Positions 52,836 to 61,987 of a stretch of DNA of 64,000 bases are shown here, piece by piece. Origin of the DNA: Ruegeria sp. HKCCSA071 (GTDB lineage Bacteria > Pseudomonadota > Alphaproteobacteria > Rhodobacterales > Rhodobacteraceae); assembly GCF_017872555.1 (NCBI RefSeq), contig NZ_JAEDOX010000001.1, positions 248,001-312,000 on the forward strand. Direction: 5' to 3'. A program made the position numbers and the translations under genes. Under the pieces are notes generated by a model that was not told the DNA's origin, did no database searches, and was given only the letters and a program-made list of their open reading frames with translations. Each line of letters begins with the position of its first letter. The stretch's first letter is position 1.

Positions 52836-53540
52836 ATGCAGTTATCTTCCACCCTTCGAATTGCCAGCTATAACATTCAGAAATGCCTCGGGCTGGATTT
52901 TCGGCGCCAGCCGCAGCGCATTTTGCAGGTCATCGAACATATGCAGGCCGATATCGTTGTGTTGCAGGAGGCCGACAAACGTCTGCCGCCGCGCCCGGCG
53001 GCCCTGCCGCATTTCATGCTGGATGAAGCCGGGTGGCAGATCGTCGATCTGGGCGGTGCCGGCAGTCTGGGCTGGCATGGCAACGCGGTGATCTGGCGCG
53101 GCGAGGGCCTTTCGGTCCGGCGGACCGGACATCACGAATTGCCCGGGCTTGAACCGCGCGGGGCGGTCCGTGTCGAATTTGATACCCATATCGGGCCGTT
53201 GCGGGTGATGGGAATGCATCTGGGGCTGTTGCCTGCATCGCGACGTCAGCAGATCTCGCATATCAGGCGGTTTGATAAAGAGCTGGAGCAGATGCCGACA
53301 GTCTGGGCGGGGGATTTCAACGAATGGTCCCGACAGCCGGTTCTGGATCACCTTGCGCCGGAAATGCGTTTCCTGCCCCCCAAGCCAAGTTTTCCCGCCG
53401 CGCAGCCGCTGGGCGCGCTCGATCGGATCGCGCTGGGCGCGGGCGTCAGGGCCACTGCGCATGGTGTCCATGACGCGCGCCCTGCACATATCGCATCGGA
53501 TCATTTACCGGTCTGGGCTGATTTGGCGCGCGTGGCTTAA
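52836..53540 (+). CDS. Endonuclease/exonuclease/phosphatase-family protein
   Basis: This 234-residue protein has the EEP fold: LRIASYNIQKCLGLD with the first catalytic Asn, VLQEADKRLPPRP with the Mg-binding Glu, VMGMHLGLLP, WAGDFNEWSR, and the final ASDHLPVWADL. Members include DNases, lipid phosphatases and sphingomyelinase-like enzymes; the substrate is unknown. Upstream ATGs at 52731 and 52656 would add 35 or 60 residues without EEP motifs; none has a clear ribosome site. The 295-base gap from selO shows only short imperfect repeats. Confidence 0.82.
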   Translation: MQLSSTLRIASYNIQKCLGLDFRRQPQRILQVIEHMQADIVVLQEADKRLPPRPAALPHFMLDEAGWQIVDLGGAGSLGWHGNAVIWRGEGLSVRRTGHHELPGLEPRGAVRVEFDTHIGPLRVMGMHLGLLPASRRQQISHIRRFDKELEQMPTVWAGDFNEWSRQPVLDHLAPEMRFLPPKPSFPAAQPLGALDRIALGAGVRATAHGVHDARPAHIASDHLPVWADLARVA

Positions 53541-53623
53541 CTTCAACGGAAAAGAAGAAATCCCTGTGGCGCAAAGTGCGCAGACATACTAAGACAGACA
53601 CCCGAGCAATTCTGAGGGGCATC

Positions 53624-54037
53624 ATGTCGGAAACGATTATTGGACGTTGTGAGGCCAAGGGTCTGCGCATGACCGGTCAAAGAAGGATCATCGCGCAGGT
53701 ATTGGAACAAAGCGACGACCATCCGGATGTCGAAGAACTGTACGCGCGTGCTTCTGCCATCGACACAGGCATCTCGATTGCGACGGTGTATCGTACGGTC
53801 AAACTGTTCGAAGAGGCCGGTATTCTGGAGCGTCTGGAGTTCGGCGATGGGCGGGCCCGTTATGAGGATGCCGAGCGTGATCACCACGATCACCTGATCG
53901 ACATGCAGTCGGGCGAGGTCATCGAATTTGTCGATCCCGAAATCGAAGCCCTGCAGGAAAAGATCGCCGCCAAGCTTGGGTACAAGCTGAAAGGGCATCG
54001 GCTTGAGCTGTACGGCGTACCGCTCAAGCAGGAGTGA
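53624..54037 (+). CDS. Fur-family metalloregulator (Fur/Mur type)
   Basis: The 137-residue protein has a winged-helix DNA-binding domain (GLRMTGQRRIIAQVLEQSDDHPDVEELYARA ... ISIATVYRTVKLFEEAGIL) and the metal-binding HHDH motif (ERDHHDHLIDMQSGEVIEF). It lacks the CxxC pair of the structural zinc site. In Rhodobacteraceae the protein in this branch often works as Mur, repressing manganese uptake (sit) with Mn2+, but Fur function cannot be excluded. The ATG at 53624 fits. It is followed by a DMT-family gene 136 bases away. Confidence 0.88.
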   Translation: MSETIIGRCEAKGLRMTGQRRIIAQVLEQSDDHPDVEELYARASAIDTGISIATVYRTVKLFEEAGILERLEFGDGRARYEDAERDHHDHLIDMQSGEVIEFVDPEIEALQEKIAAKLGYKLKGHRLELYGVPLKQE

Positions 54038-54063
54038 TCCATCACAAATCGCGAACGGCCCCA

Positions 54064-54086
54064 ACACGTTAATTCATTGAACGTGT
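54064..54086 (+). promoter_or_regulatory. Inverted repeat ACACGTT-N9-AACGTGT after the Fur gene
   Basis: A perfect 7-bp dyad lies 26 bases after the Fur-family stop and 86 bases before the DMT transporter start. No T run follows. It may be an operator of the transporter gene or part of an mRNA 3' end. Confidence 0.35.
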
Positions 54087-54172
54087 CGGGAAATGGCTTG
54101 CCAGACGTCGCTGGTTGCGGTTCATGTGCCCGCATACTGTACCCCAAGTGCCCTTTTCCTGTGGACGCGCGC

Positions 54173-55051
54173 ATGAATAACGTAAACGGCATCCTTTTGC
54201 TGATCGGATCGATGGCGGCCTTTTCGCTTGAGGATATGTTCATCAAGTTCCTGTCGGGCGCTGTGCCGACCGGTCAGATCATGGTGTGTCTGGGTGTGTT
54301 CTGCGGGCTTGTCTTTGCGGTGATGTCGGTGGTCACACGTAAACGCATCTTCGATCCCGTAGCGTGGAAACTGCTGCCGATGCTGCGCGCAGGCACAGAA
54401 GGATTCGGTGCCGTAACCTTTGTCACCGCGTTATCGCTGATCGATCTGTCCACTGTCGCCGCCGTGTTTCAGGCCATGCCGCTTGCAGTGACCATGGGCG
54501 CGGCCCTGTTTCTGGGAGAGCAGGTCGGCTGGCGCCGCTGGAGCGCCATTGGTGTCGGCTTTATCGGTGTTCTGATGATCATTCGCCCCGGACTGGAAGG
54601 GTTTCAGCCAGATTCATTGTTTGTCGTGCTGACCGTGTTTGCGATTGCGGCGCGCGATCTGATAACGCGCAGGCTGGATGTTCGGGTGGCCTCATCGGTT
54701 GTAGCGATGCAGGCGTATATCGCAGTGGCGCTGGCCGGGCTGCTGTTGATGGTTGTTTCAGGAACACCCTTTGTGCCGGTGCAAAGCGGCCAGGCAGGGC
54801 CGTATTTGGGGGCGATCGGTTTTGGTGTTCTAGGGTATTACGGCATCGTCACGGCCATGCGGGTTGGCGAGGCTTCGGCCATGATGCCGTTTCGCTACAC
54901 GCGTCTGGTGTTTTCGATCCTTGCCGGAATGCTGATGTTCGGTGAACGCCCGGATGCGCTGACAATGGCTGGGGCGAGCCTGATCATCGGATCTGGCCTG
55001 TATACATTTATTCGCGAGCGACGTCTGGCGCGCAATCTGGTCCCGGTGTGA
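54173..55051 (+). CDS. EamA/DMT-family transporter
   Basis: This 292-residue inner-membrane protein has about ten hydrophobic segments arranged as two EamA repeats (each around 140 residues; the second starts near residue 150). DMT proteins export amino acids, metabolites or drugs. The ATG at 54173 begins a membrane segment NGILLLIGSMAAFSLEDMFIKFLSG. It is downstream of the Fur/Mur gene and divergent from nothing; the enolase gene follows 136 bases later on the same strand. Substrate unknown. Confidence 0.88.
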   Translation: MNNVNGILLLIGSMAAFSLEDMFIKFLSGAVPTGQIMVCLGVFCGLVFAVMSVVTRKRIFDPVAWKLLPMLRAGTEGFGAVTFVTALSLIDLSTVAAVFQAMPLAVTMGAALFLGEQVGWRRWSAIGVGFIGVLMIIRPGLEGFQPDSLFVVLTVFAIAARDLITRRLDVRVASSVVAMQAYIAVALAGLLLMVVSGTPFVPVQSGQAGPYLGAIGFGVLGYYGIVTAMRVGEASAMMPFRYTRLVFSILAGMLMFGERPDALTMAGASLIIGSGLYTFIRERRLARNLVPV

Positions 55052-55074
55052 ACCTGTTGGCGCAAACAGCAAAC

Positions 55075-55088
55075 TGTTAGCCCTAAAG
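55075..55088. promoter_or_regulatory. Weaker LacI-type half/operator upstream of eno
   Basis: TGTTAGCCCTAAAG shares 11 of 14 positions by eye with the stronger site at 55104-55117 and lies 29 bp upstream of it. The spacing suggests two operators on nearly the same DNA face. Confidence 0.35.
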
Positions 55089-55103
55089 GTCGGTAAATAT
55101 ACG

Positions 55104-55117
55104 TGTTAGCGATAACG
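55104..55117. promoter_or_regulatory. LacI-type operator (CceR-like) upstream of eno
   Basis: TGTTAGCGATAACG is a near-palindrome with the central CG typical of LacI-family sites. It resembles the motif I recall for CceR, the central-carbon regulator of Rhodobacter sphaeroides. It lies 70 bases before the eno start. Regulation of eno by a CceR homologue is inferred. Confidence 0.5.
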
Positions 55118-55151
55118 GAACCGGTTTACTTTTGGTCGGTTGCTGCTATGA

Positions 55152-56465
<1,314 letters not shown>

Positions 56466-56513
56466 CGCACTTGGTGCTAGGCTGGCCCCTGGGTTTAATC
56501 CGGGGGTCGCATT

Positions 56514-57053
56514 GTGCTGAACATCATCGAACCGGAAACGCCGGACCAGTTTGAAGCGGTTCGGCGTTTGTGTTGGGATTACAGGGATTTCCTGCTGGCG
56601 CTGGATGAAAGAACCGCCCAGATTGTGCAGGCTTTCTACCCAAGCGAAAAATACGCCCGTGTAATGGACAACATTGACGCGGAACACGCACCGCCGACCG
56701 GTGGGATCAAACTGGCATTGCTGCATGGGGAACCGGTCGGCTGCGGCATGTTTCACACGTACGAGCCCGGTGTGGCTGAAATCAAACGCGTATTTGTAAC
56801 CGACGCTGCAAGGGGGACCGGCGCAGGCTGTGCCATCATGCTTTCGCTGATCGAAATGTGCCGTGGCCTTGGGTTCGACTGTATTCGAATGGACACCGGC
56901 AAACCCCTGGAAGTGGCGACTCGGTTATACCTGTCTTTGGGCTTTCACCTGCGCGACGCCTATTACGAAACTCCTGAAATCGCACGCGATCACCTGCTTT
57001 TTTTCGAGATGTCGCTTTTTGAGAAAGACATTGGCGTGCCAGAGAAAAGATAA
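56514..57053 (+). CDS. GNAT-family N-acetyltransferase
   Basis: This 179-residue protein has the GNAT signature VFVTDAARGTGAGCAIMLSLIEMCRGLGFDCIRMDTGKPLE and a C-terminal LYLSLGFHLRDAYYE. It starts with GTG at 56514, 48 bases after eno. The substrate is unknown. It ends before an AT-rich gap with a hairpin that may end the eno transcript. Confidence 0.85.
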   Translation: MLNIIEPETPDQFEAVRRLCWDYRDFLLALDERTAQIVQAFYPSEKYARVMDNIDAEHAPPTGGIKLALLHGEPVGCGMFHTYEPGVAEIKRVFVTDAARGTGAGCAIMLSLIEMCRGLGFDCIRMDTGKPLEVATRLYLSLGFHLRDAYYETPEIARDHLLFFEMSLFEKDIGVPEKR

Positions 57054-57097
57054 AACTCTCAGGGGTATGGTCGTCTTTGATGTAGAAATTTGATAAT

Positions 57098-57117
57098 AAT
57101 TAAGTGGCTTAATTTTC
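57098..57117 (+). terminator. AT-rich terminator-like hairpin
   Basis: AATTAAG and CTTAATT form a perfect 7-bp stem with a TGG loop followed by TTCTT. It is 45 bases after the GNAT stop in a locally AT-rich stretch. The stem is weak for a terminator. Confidence 0.4.
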
Positions 57118-57192
57118 TTATGTGTGAACTTGTTACTTATCGCGTTCACTCGAAATGCCGTAGTCTTTCTTCATTGCAGAAAGGAGACCACG

Positions 57193-57357
57193 ATGTCTGT
57201 ATCCAAATTCCTTCTGATAATCGTCACAGCGTCCATCACGGTATTGTCCGCGTGTGCGGGTCCGGGAACGTATCCGATAACCGGAGAAGAGGTTTCGTCG
57301 AATGACCCGGTTCAGGACATGAATCCGGCAAATATCTTCCGTGGCGAGTCGCGCTAA
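57193..57357 (+). CDS. Small lipoprotein of unknown function
   Basis: This 54-residue protein has a lipoprotein signal (MSVSKFLLIIVTASITVLSAC; lipobox LSAC, C21 or nearby) and a 34-residue mature part GPGTYPITGEEVSSNDPVQ and so on. An AAAGGAG ribosome site sits close to the ATG at 57193. No family was recognised. It is too small for many gene finders. Its stop overlaps that of the convergent GNAT gene, and an AT-rich promoter-like region of 139 bases precedes it. Confidence 0.65.
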   Translation: MSVSKFLLIIVTASITVLSACAGPGTYPITGEEVSSNDPVQDMNPANIFRGESR

Positions 57358-57803
57358 AGTACCTTGCTCATCAGCATATAGCTGTCGCGTTGTCTGAACC
57401 CCGTGCGCAGATAGAGTTTTTGGGCAGTTTCATTGTTCCGGTCGACTTCCAGATGAAGAGCCATCAGGCCTGCCCCGGCAAGAGCTTTAGGCAGGTCCAG
57501 TAGAACCTCGGTGGCAATGCCGCGGCCCCGAACGGCGGGGCGTATATAGATCTCGTCCACGAAACCGTCCATGCCGCCGAACTCGACTGACCAGCCAAAG
57601 GTCAGGATGATATATCCCAACGGCGCGCGTCCGGGCCCGATCAGATAGACACAGCCATGAGGGATGCCATCCAGCATGGGGGCGAGGGCATCGCGTGTCT
57701 TGTCGGTGTCCTGTTTCAGTCCGACCTCGGTATGAAAGGCGGTGACCAGTGTCATCAGGCGATCCAGATCGTCGGGGCGCGCAAGGCGGAGGGCAGCGCT
57801 CAT
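57354..57803 (-). CDS. GNAT-family N-acetyltransferase
   Basis: This 149-residue protein has the GNAT fold with EIYIRPAVRGRGIATEVLLDLPKALAGAG for acetyl-CoA binding and ALHLEVDRNNETAQKLYLRTGFRQRDSY. The ATG at 57803 overlaps the stop codon of the nucleoside hydrolase gene, so they are coupled. Substrate unknown. Its 3' end overlaps the lipoprotein stop by 4 bases on the opposite strand. Confidence 0.87.
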   Translation of the reverse strand: MSAALRLARPDDLDRLMTLVTAFHTEVGLKQDTDKTRDALAPMLDGIPHGCVYLIGPGRAPLGYIILTFGWSVEFGGMDGFVDEIYIRPAVRGRGIATEVLLDLPKALAGAGLMALHLEVDRNNETAQKLYLRTGFRQRDSYMLMSKVL

Positions 57804-58741
57804 AGTCTGGCCAGCCTTTCTGTCAGTAAGGTGAAAAAGCCGTCGGCGTCGATTTCTCCCATGAACAGCGCATTTGGTGCTCGGTTGGTGACACCCCACC
57901 AATCGGCGACGGTCATGCCCAAGGTCAGGTCAGACCCTGTTTCAATCTCGACATTCACCCGGCGGCCCGAAAACAGCTCGGGGCGTATCAGATAAGCGGT
58001 GACGCAAGGGTCGTGCAGGGGAGCACCCGCGCTGCCGTATTTCTCTTTGTCGAAGCGTTCAAAGAAATCCGTCATCTCGGCCACGGCATTTCCTACCTTG
58101 CTGTCCAATGCGCGGAACGCGTCATTTCGTGGTTTGGTCACTAACGCCTTGTGTGTGACATCCAATGGCATGACAACGATTGGCTTTCCGGATTTGAATA
58201 CTATATCAGCAGCTTCTGGGTCGACATAGATGTTGAATTCAGCGGTGGGGGTGATGTTGCCGACTTCGAAATACGCCCCGCCCATCAAGACGATTTCCTG
58301 CACGTGGTCGATGATATCGGGGGCTTTGCGAAATGCAGTCGCGATGTTTGTCAGCGGCCCCAGCGGACATAGGGTCACTGTTCCCGGTTCTTCAGCGCGC
58401 AGGGTGTCGATGATGAAATCCACTGCGTGACCGTCGGCCAATGGCATCTGCGGATCCGGCAGGACCGGGCCATCCAGCCCGGTTTTCCCGTGCACGTGTT
58501 CTGCGGTGACAAGCGCGCGGTTCAGCGGTTTGTCGCAGCCCGCATAAACCCGCACATCCGTACGTCCGGCCAATTCACAAACGATTCGGGCGTTCTTGGC
58601 CGTAAGGGCGAGCGGAACGTTACCTGCGACGGCCGTGATACCCAGAACCTCGATCTCGTCCGGGCTGGCCAGCGCCAGCAGGATGGCGACGGCGTCATCC
58701 TGTCCGGGATCGGTGTCGATGATGATCTTGCGAGGGGGCAT
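57800..58741 (-). CDS. Inosine-uridine preferring nucleoside hydrolase
   Basis: The 313-residue enzyme cleaves the N-glycosidic bond of ribonucleosides. It has the calcium-binding start IIIDTDPGQDDAVAILLAL, the ELAGRTDVRVYAGCDKPL segment, GGAYFEVGNITPTAEFNIYVDPEAADIVF and the final Asp-containing PLHDPCVTAYL. It belongs to the IunH/RihA-type family; base preference cannot be fixed from sequence. It is the first gene of a two-gene unit with a GNAT and 54 bases downstream of mazG. Confidence 0.92.
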   Translation of the reverse strand: MPPRKIIIDTDPGQDDAVAILLALASPDEIEVLGITAVAGNVPLALTAKNARIVCELAGRTDVRVYAGCDKPLNRALVTAEHVHGKTGLDGPVLPDPQMPLADGHAVDFIIDTLRAEEPGTVTLCPLGPLTNIATAFRKAPDIIDHVQEIVLMGGAYFEVGNITPTAEFNIYVDPEAADIVFKSGKPIVVMPLDVTHKALVTKPRNDAFRALDSKVGNAVAEMTDFFERFDKEKYGSAGAPLHDPCVTAYLIRPELFSGRRVNVEIETGSDLTLGMTVADWWGVTNRAPNALFMGEIDADGFFTLLTERLARL

Positions 58742-58795
58742 TGGCGTCTCCGGGGGTCGTGAAGGTGGGACACTCGCAAGTGTCGGATCGCTTGT

Positions 58796-59662
58796 CTACC
58801 CGTTTCTGGTCGCCGCCACTGCATCCACCGGCGGGAGTTTGCCGTTGGCACGATGCTCTTCAGTTTTGACCTCGTCCCACAGCGCATCCATCTCGGCCAG
58901 ATCGCTTTGTGTGGGGGTCTTGCCCCGTTCGGCCAGCCGGGCTTCGATCTTTTCAAAGCGACGGGTGAACTTGGCATTGGTGCGACGCAGGGCGGCTTCG
59001 GGTTCGATGCCAAGATGACGGCCCAGATTGACCATCACGAACAGCAGATCGCCGAACTCGTCTTCCAGCGCGTCGGCATCCATCTTGTCGCGCGCCTCTT
59101 CCAGTTCGGCGGCTTCTTCGGTGATCTTGGCCAGCACATGGCTGGCGTCAGGCCAGTCGAACCCCACCCGAGCGGCTCGTTTTTGCAGCTTATGCGCGCG
59201 CAACAGGGCGGGCAGGTTTGCGGCCACACCGTCCAGTGCACCTTTTTGTTCTTTGCCCGCCCGCTCGGCGGCTTTGATGGCTTCCCAATCTTTGGTTTGC
59301 TGGTCGGCCGACTTGTCGCGGGATTCATCGCCAAACACATGCGGGTGGCGGCTGACCATCTTGTCGGACATGGTGCGCACCACGTCCTGAAAGGTGAAAT
59401 GTCCTGCTTCTTCTGCCATTTGGGCGTGAAATACGGATTGAAAAAGCAAATCCCCCAGCTCTCCCTTAAGCTCGTCAAAGGCTTCGCGTTCGATGGCGTC
59501 CGCGACCTCATAGGCCTCTTCGATCGTATAGGGGGCGATGGTCGCGAAATCCTGTTCGATGTCCCACGGGCAGCCAGATTGCGGATCGCGCAGGCGGCGC
59601 ATGATTTCCAGCAGCCGTTCGATACCTGCATCGCTGTCATGGATCAGAGGATTTTCAGCCAT
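58796..59662 (-). CDS. mazG: Nucleoside triphosphate pyrophosphohydrolase MazG
   Basis: MazG hydrolyses NTPs and dNTPs to monophosphates and also lowers ppGpp. The 288-residue protein has two MazG repeats: SGCPWDIEQDFATIAPYTIEEAYEVADAIE with the EExxE metal motif, and a second with ITEEAAELEEARDKMDADALEDEFGDLLFVMVN. The ATG at 59662 is preferred; a longer open frame upstream is antisense to the next gene. It is divergent from the M20 amidohydrolase, 66 bases away. Confidence 0.93.
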   Translation of the reverse strand: MAENPLIHDSDAGIERLLEIMRRLRDPQSGCPWDIEQDFATIAPYTIEEAYEVADAIEREAFDELKGELGDLLFQSVFHAQMAEEAGHFTFQDVVRTMSDKMVSRHPHVFGDESRDKSADQQTKDWEAIKAAERAGKEQKGALDGVAANLPALLRAHKLQKRAARVGFDWPDASHVLAKITEEAAELEEARDKMDADALEDEFGDLLFVMVNLGRHLGIEPEAALRRTNAKFTRRFEKIEARLAERGKTPTQSDLAEMDALWDEVKTEEHRANGKLPPVDAVAATRNG

Positions 59663-59728
59663 TGCGAACCCTTTCATTCCGGTGTCAGATGCATCCATTC
59701 CGCAGTCCCGATCAGGAGTCCACCCCAG

Positions 59729-60892
59729 ATGCCCGTCGTCAACCGAATTGCCGATTTCTCTGCCGACATGACCAGATGGCGCCAGTATCTGCATACCATC
59801 CCCGAGTTGGAATTCGAATGCCATGAAACGGCAGCCTTTGTGGCCGAACGTCTGCGTGAGTTCGGGGTTGATGAGTTGCATGAGGGGATCGCAAAGACCG
59901 GGATGGTCGCGATCATCAACGGGCAGGGCGACGGGCCGACGATTGGCTTGCGCGCCGATATGGATGCGTTGCCAATTACCGAGGAAACGGGCGTTGACTA
60001 TGCCTCTCAGAACCCCGGAAAGATGCATGCCTGCGGCCATGACGGGCATACTACCATGCTACTGGGCGCGGCACGTTATCTGGCCGAGACGCGAAATTTC
60101 AGCGGTCGCGTGGCGCTGATCTTTCAACCCGCCGAGGAAGATGGCGGTGGTGCTGGTGTGATGGTCGAAGAAGGCATCATGGACCGGTTCGACATCTCGC
60201 AGGTCTATGCGCTGCACAACGCGCCGGGATTTGCCGAAGGGACATTCTATACAACGCCGGGGCCGATCATGGCGGCTGTCGATACATTCGAAGTGCATAT
60301 TCAGGGTGTCGGCGGCCACGGTGCGATGCCGCATGAAACCCGTGATCCGGTTATGGCGGCCTGTGGGATTGCGCAGGCCATTCAGACCATTGTCAGCCGC
60401 AACCATTATGCGCTGGACGATCTTGTCGTTTCGGTCACGCAAATCCACACCGGCACGGTCAACAACGTCATCCCGGATACGGCCTATATCAACGGTACCG
60501 TTCGAACATTCGATCCGAACGTCCAGCAGATGGTGATGCGGCGCATGGCCGAGATTGTCGAAGGGCAAGCCAAATCCTATGGGGTCGAGGCGCGATTGGA
60601 ATACAATGTCGATTACCCAGCCACCATAAATGATGCCGAAAAGGCGGGCTTTGCGACCGAGGTGGCGCGTGAAATATCCGGTGACGACCGGGTCACCGGC
60701 AATACCGGGCGCGAGATGGGGGCCGAGGATTTCTCGTACATGCTGCAAAAGCGCCCCGGTGCTTATCTGTTCCTCGGGCAGGGTGAGGGCGCGGGGCTGC
60801 ATCATCCGAAATACAACTTTAACGACGAAATTGCACCGGTGGGCGCGTCGTTTTTCGCGCGGATCGTGGAAAAAGCGCAGCCGTTGAGCTGA
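59729..60892 (+). CDS. M20-family amidohydrolase (hippurate/N-acyl-amino acid hydrolase type)
   Basis: The 387-residue metal-dependent enzyme has LRADMDALPITEETGVDYAS, HACGHDGHTTMLLGAARYL with the metal-binding HxxH pair, and FQPAEEDGGGAGVMVEEG with the Glu pair. It removes acyl groups from N-acylated amino acids, such as hippurate or N-acetyl-amino acids. The ATG at 59729 has an AGGAG site; a much longer frame starting at 58853 runs antisense through mazG and is spurious. It leads into two agmatinase-type genes. Confidence 0.9.
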   Translation: MPVVNRIADFSADMTRWRQYLHTIPELEFECHETAAFVAERLREFGVDELHEGIAKTGMVAIINGQGDGPTIGLRADMDALPITEETGVDYASQNPGKMHACGHDGHTTMLLGAARYLAETRNFSGRVALIFQPAEEDGGGAGVMVEEGIMDRFDISQVYALHNAPGFAEGTFYTTPGPIMAAVDTFEVHIQGVGGHGAMPHETRDPVMAACGIAQAIQTIVSRNHYALDDLVVSVTQIHTGTVNNVIPDTAYINGTVRTFDPNVQQMVMRRMAEIVEGQAKSYGVEARLEYNVDYPATINDAEKAGFATEVAREISGDDRVTGNTGREMGAEDFSYMLQKRPGAYLFLGQGEGAGLHHPKYNFNDEIAPVGASFFARIVEKAQPLS

Positions 60893-60923
60893 AAAAAGGT
60901 TCGGGAAAGGGACTACAGAAGAC

Positions 60924-61898
60924 ATGGCACTGGAAGACGCAAGAAACCAGGTGGATGAGGCATTCACCAATCCGGACCTCAAGGGGTTGTCTTATGAAAA
61001 TACGTTCGGCGGGGCGACGTCTTTTTTGCGGCGGCTTTACACCAAGAACCTGAAGGGCGTGGACATCGCCGTTACTGGCGTGCCGTTTGATCAGGCGGTT
61101 ACGAACCGGCCCGGCACGCGCCTTGGCCCTCGGGCGATCCGTGAGGCCAGCGCGCTTCAGTCGCCCGATGCGCCTTATGGCTGGCCCTTTGATGCGCTGA
61201 GTGAGCTGGCGATCGTGGATTATGGCGATATGGCTTATGATTACGCCAATATCCCGGCCTTTCCCGAAACGCTGACCGACCACATCCGAACCATTCTGGG
61301 CTCTGATGTGGCGTCAGTCGCGCTGGGTGGCGATCACTATATCAGCTTTCCGATCCTCAAAGCCTATGCCGAGAAATACGGGCCAATGTCCCTGCTGCAA
61401 TTCGATGCGCATACCGACACATGGGCCGATGATGACATGTCCCGCGTGGATCACGGGACAATGTTCTACAAGGCTGTAAAGTCGGGCATCGTCGATCCGA
61501 AACGCTCGGTCCAGGTGGGTATTCGCACCACAAATGAGGATACGCTGGGCGTGAACATTATCGATGCGCGCGAGGTCCATGAATCGGGACCTGCTGTGGT
61601 CGCGCAGAAGATCAAAGGTATTCTTGGTGACAGCCCCGTTTACCTCAGCTTCGACATCGATGGTCTTGACCCGGCCTTTGCCCCTGGTACGGGCACGCCG
61701 GTCTGGGGTGGGTTAAGTTCGATTCAGGCGCAGATCATCCTGCGCGACATTGCCGGGATCAATATCAAGGGCGGGGATGTGGTCGAAGTATCGCCGCCCT
61801 TTGACACCTCAGGTGCGACAGCGATTGCTGGGGCCCATGTGGCGACTCAGATCATTTGCCTGTTGGGGTGGAACAAGCTGGAAAAAGCAGAAGGGTAA
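60924..61898 (+). CDS. speB: Agmatinase
   Basis: This 324-residue ureohydrolase cleaves agmatine to putrescine and urea. The metal site is complete: GGDH (GGDHYISFPILKAY), DAHTD (FDAHTDTW) and DID (SFDIDGLDPAFAPGTGTPVWGGLS). The DHGTMFYKAVKSGIVDPKRSVQVGIRT segment matches bona fide SpeB closely. The gene is 31 bases after the M20 gene and 89 bases before a second ureohydrolase. Putrescine synthesis is the likely role. Confidence 0.9.
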   Translation: MALEDARNQVDEAFTNPDLKGLSYENTFGGATSFLRRLYTKNLKGVDIAVTGVPFDQAVTNRPGTRLGPRAIREASALQSPDAPYGWPFDALSELAIVDYGDMAYDYANIPAFPETLTDHIRTILGSDVASVALGGDHYISFPILKAYAEKYGPMSLLQFDAHTDTWADDDMSRVDHGTMFYKAVKSGIVDPKRSVQVGIRTTNEDTLGVNIIDAREVHESGPAVVAQKIKGILGDSPVYLSFDIDGLDPAFAPGTGTPVWGGLSSIQAQIILRDIAGINIKGGDVVEVSPPFDTSGATAIAGAHVATQIICLLGWNKLEKAEG

Positions 61899-61987
61899 AC
61901 CCGTACGGGTTCACGTTAACCAACAGTTAGCCATGCTTAAGGTATGTGCTGGATCAAGTGACAAACAGGGACGGGACCATTACGCAC

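Noticed and set aside
58853..59728. Upstream extension of the M20 amidohydrolase frame
   Set aside because: It is antisense through mazG; the M20 family start and ribosome site are at 59729.
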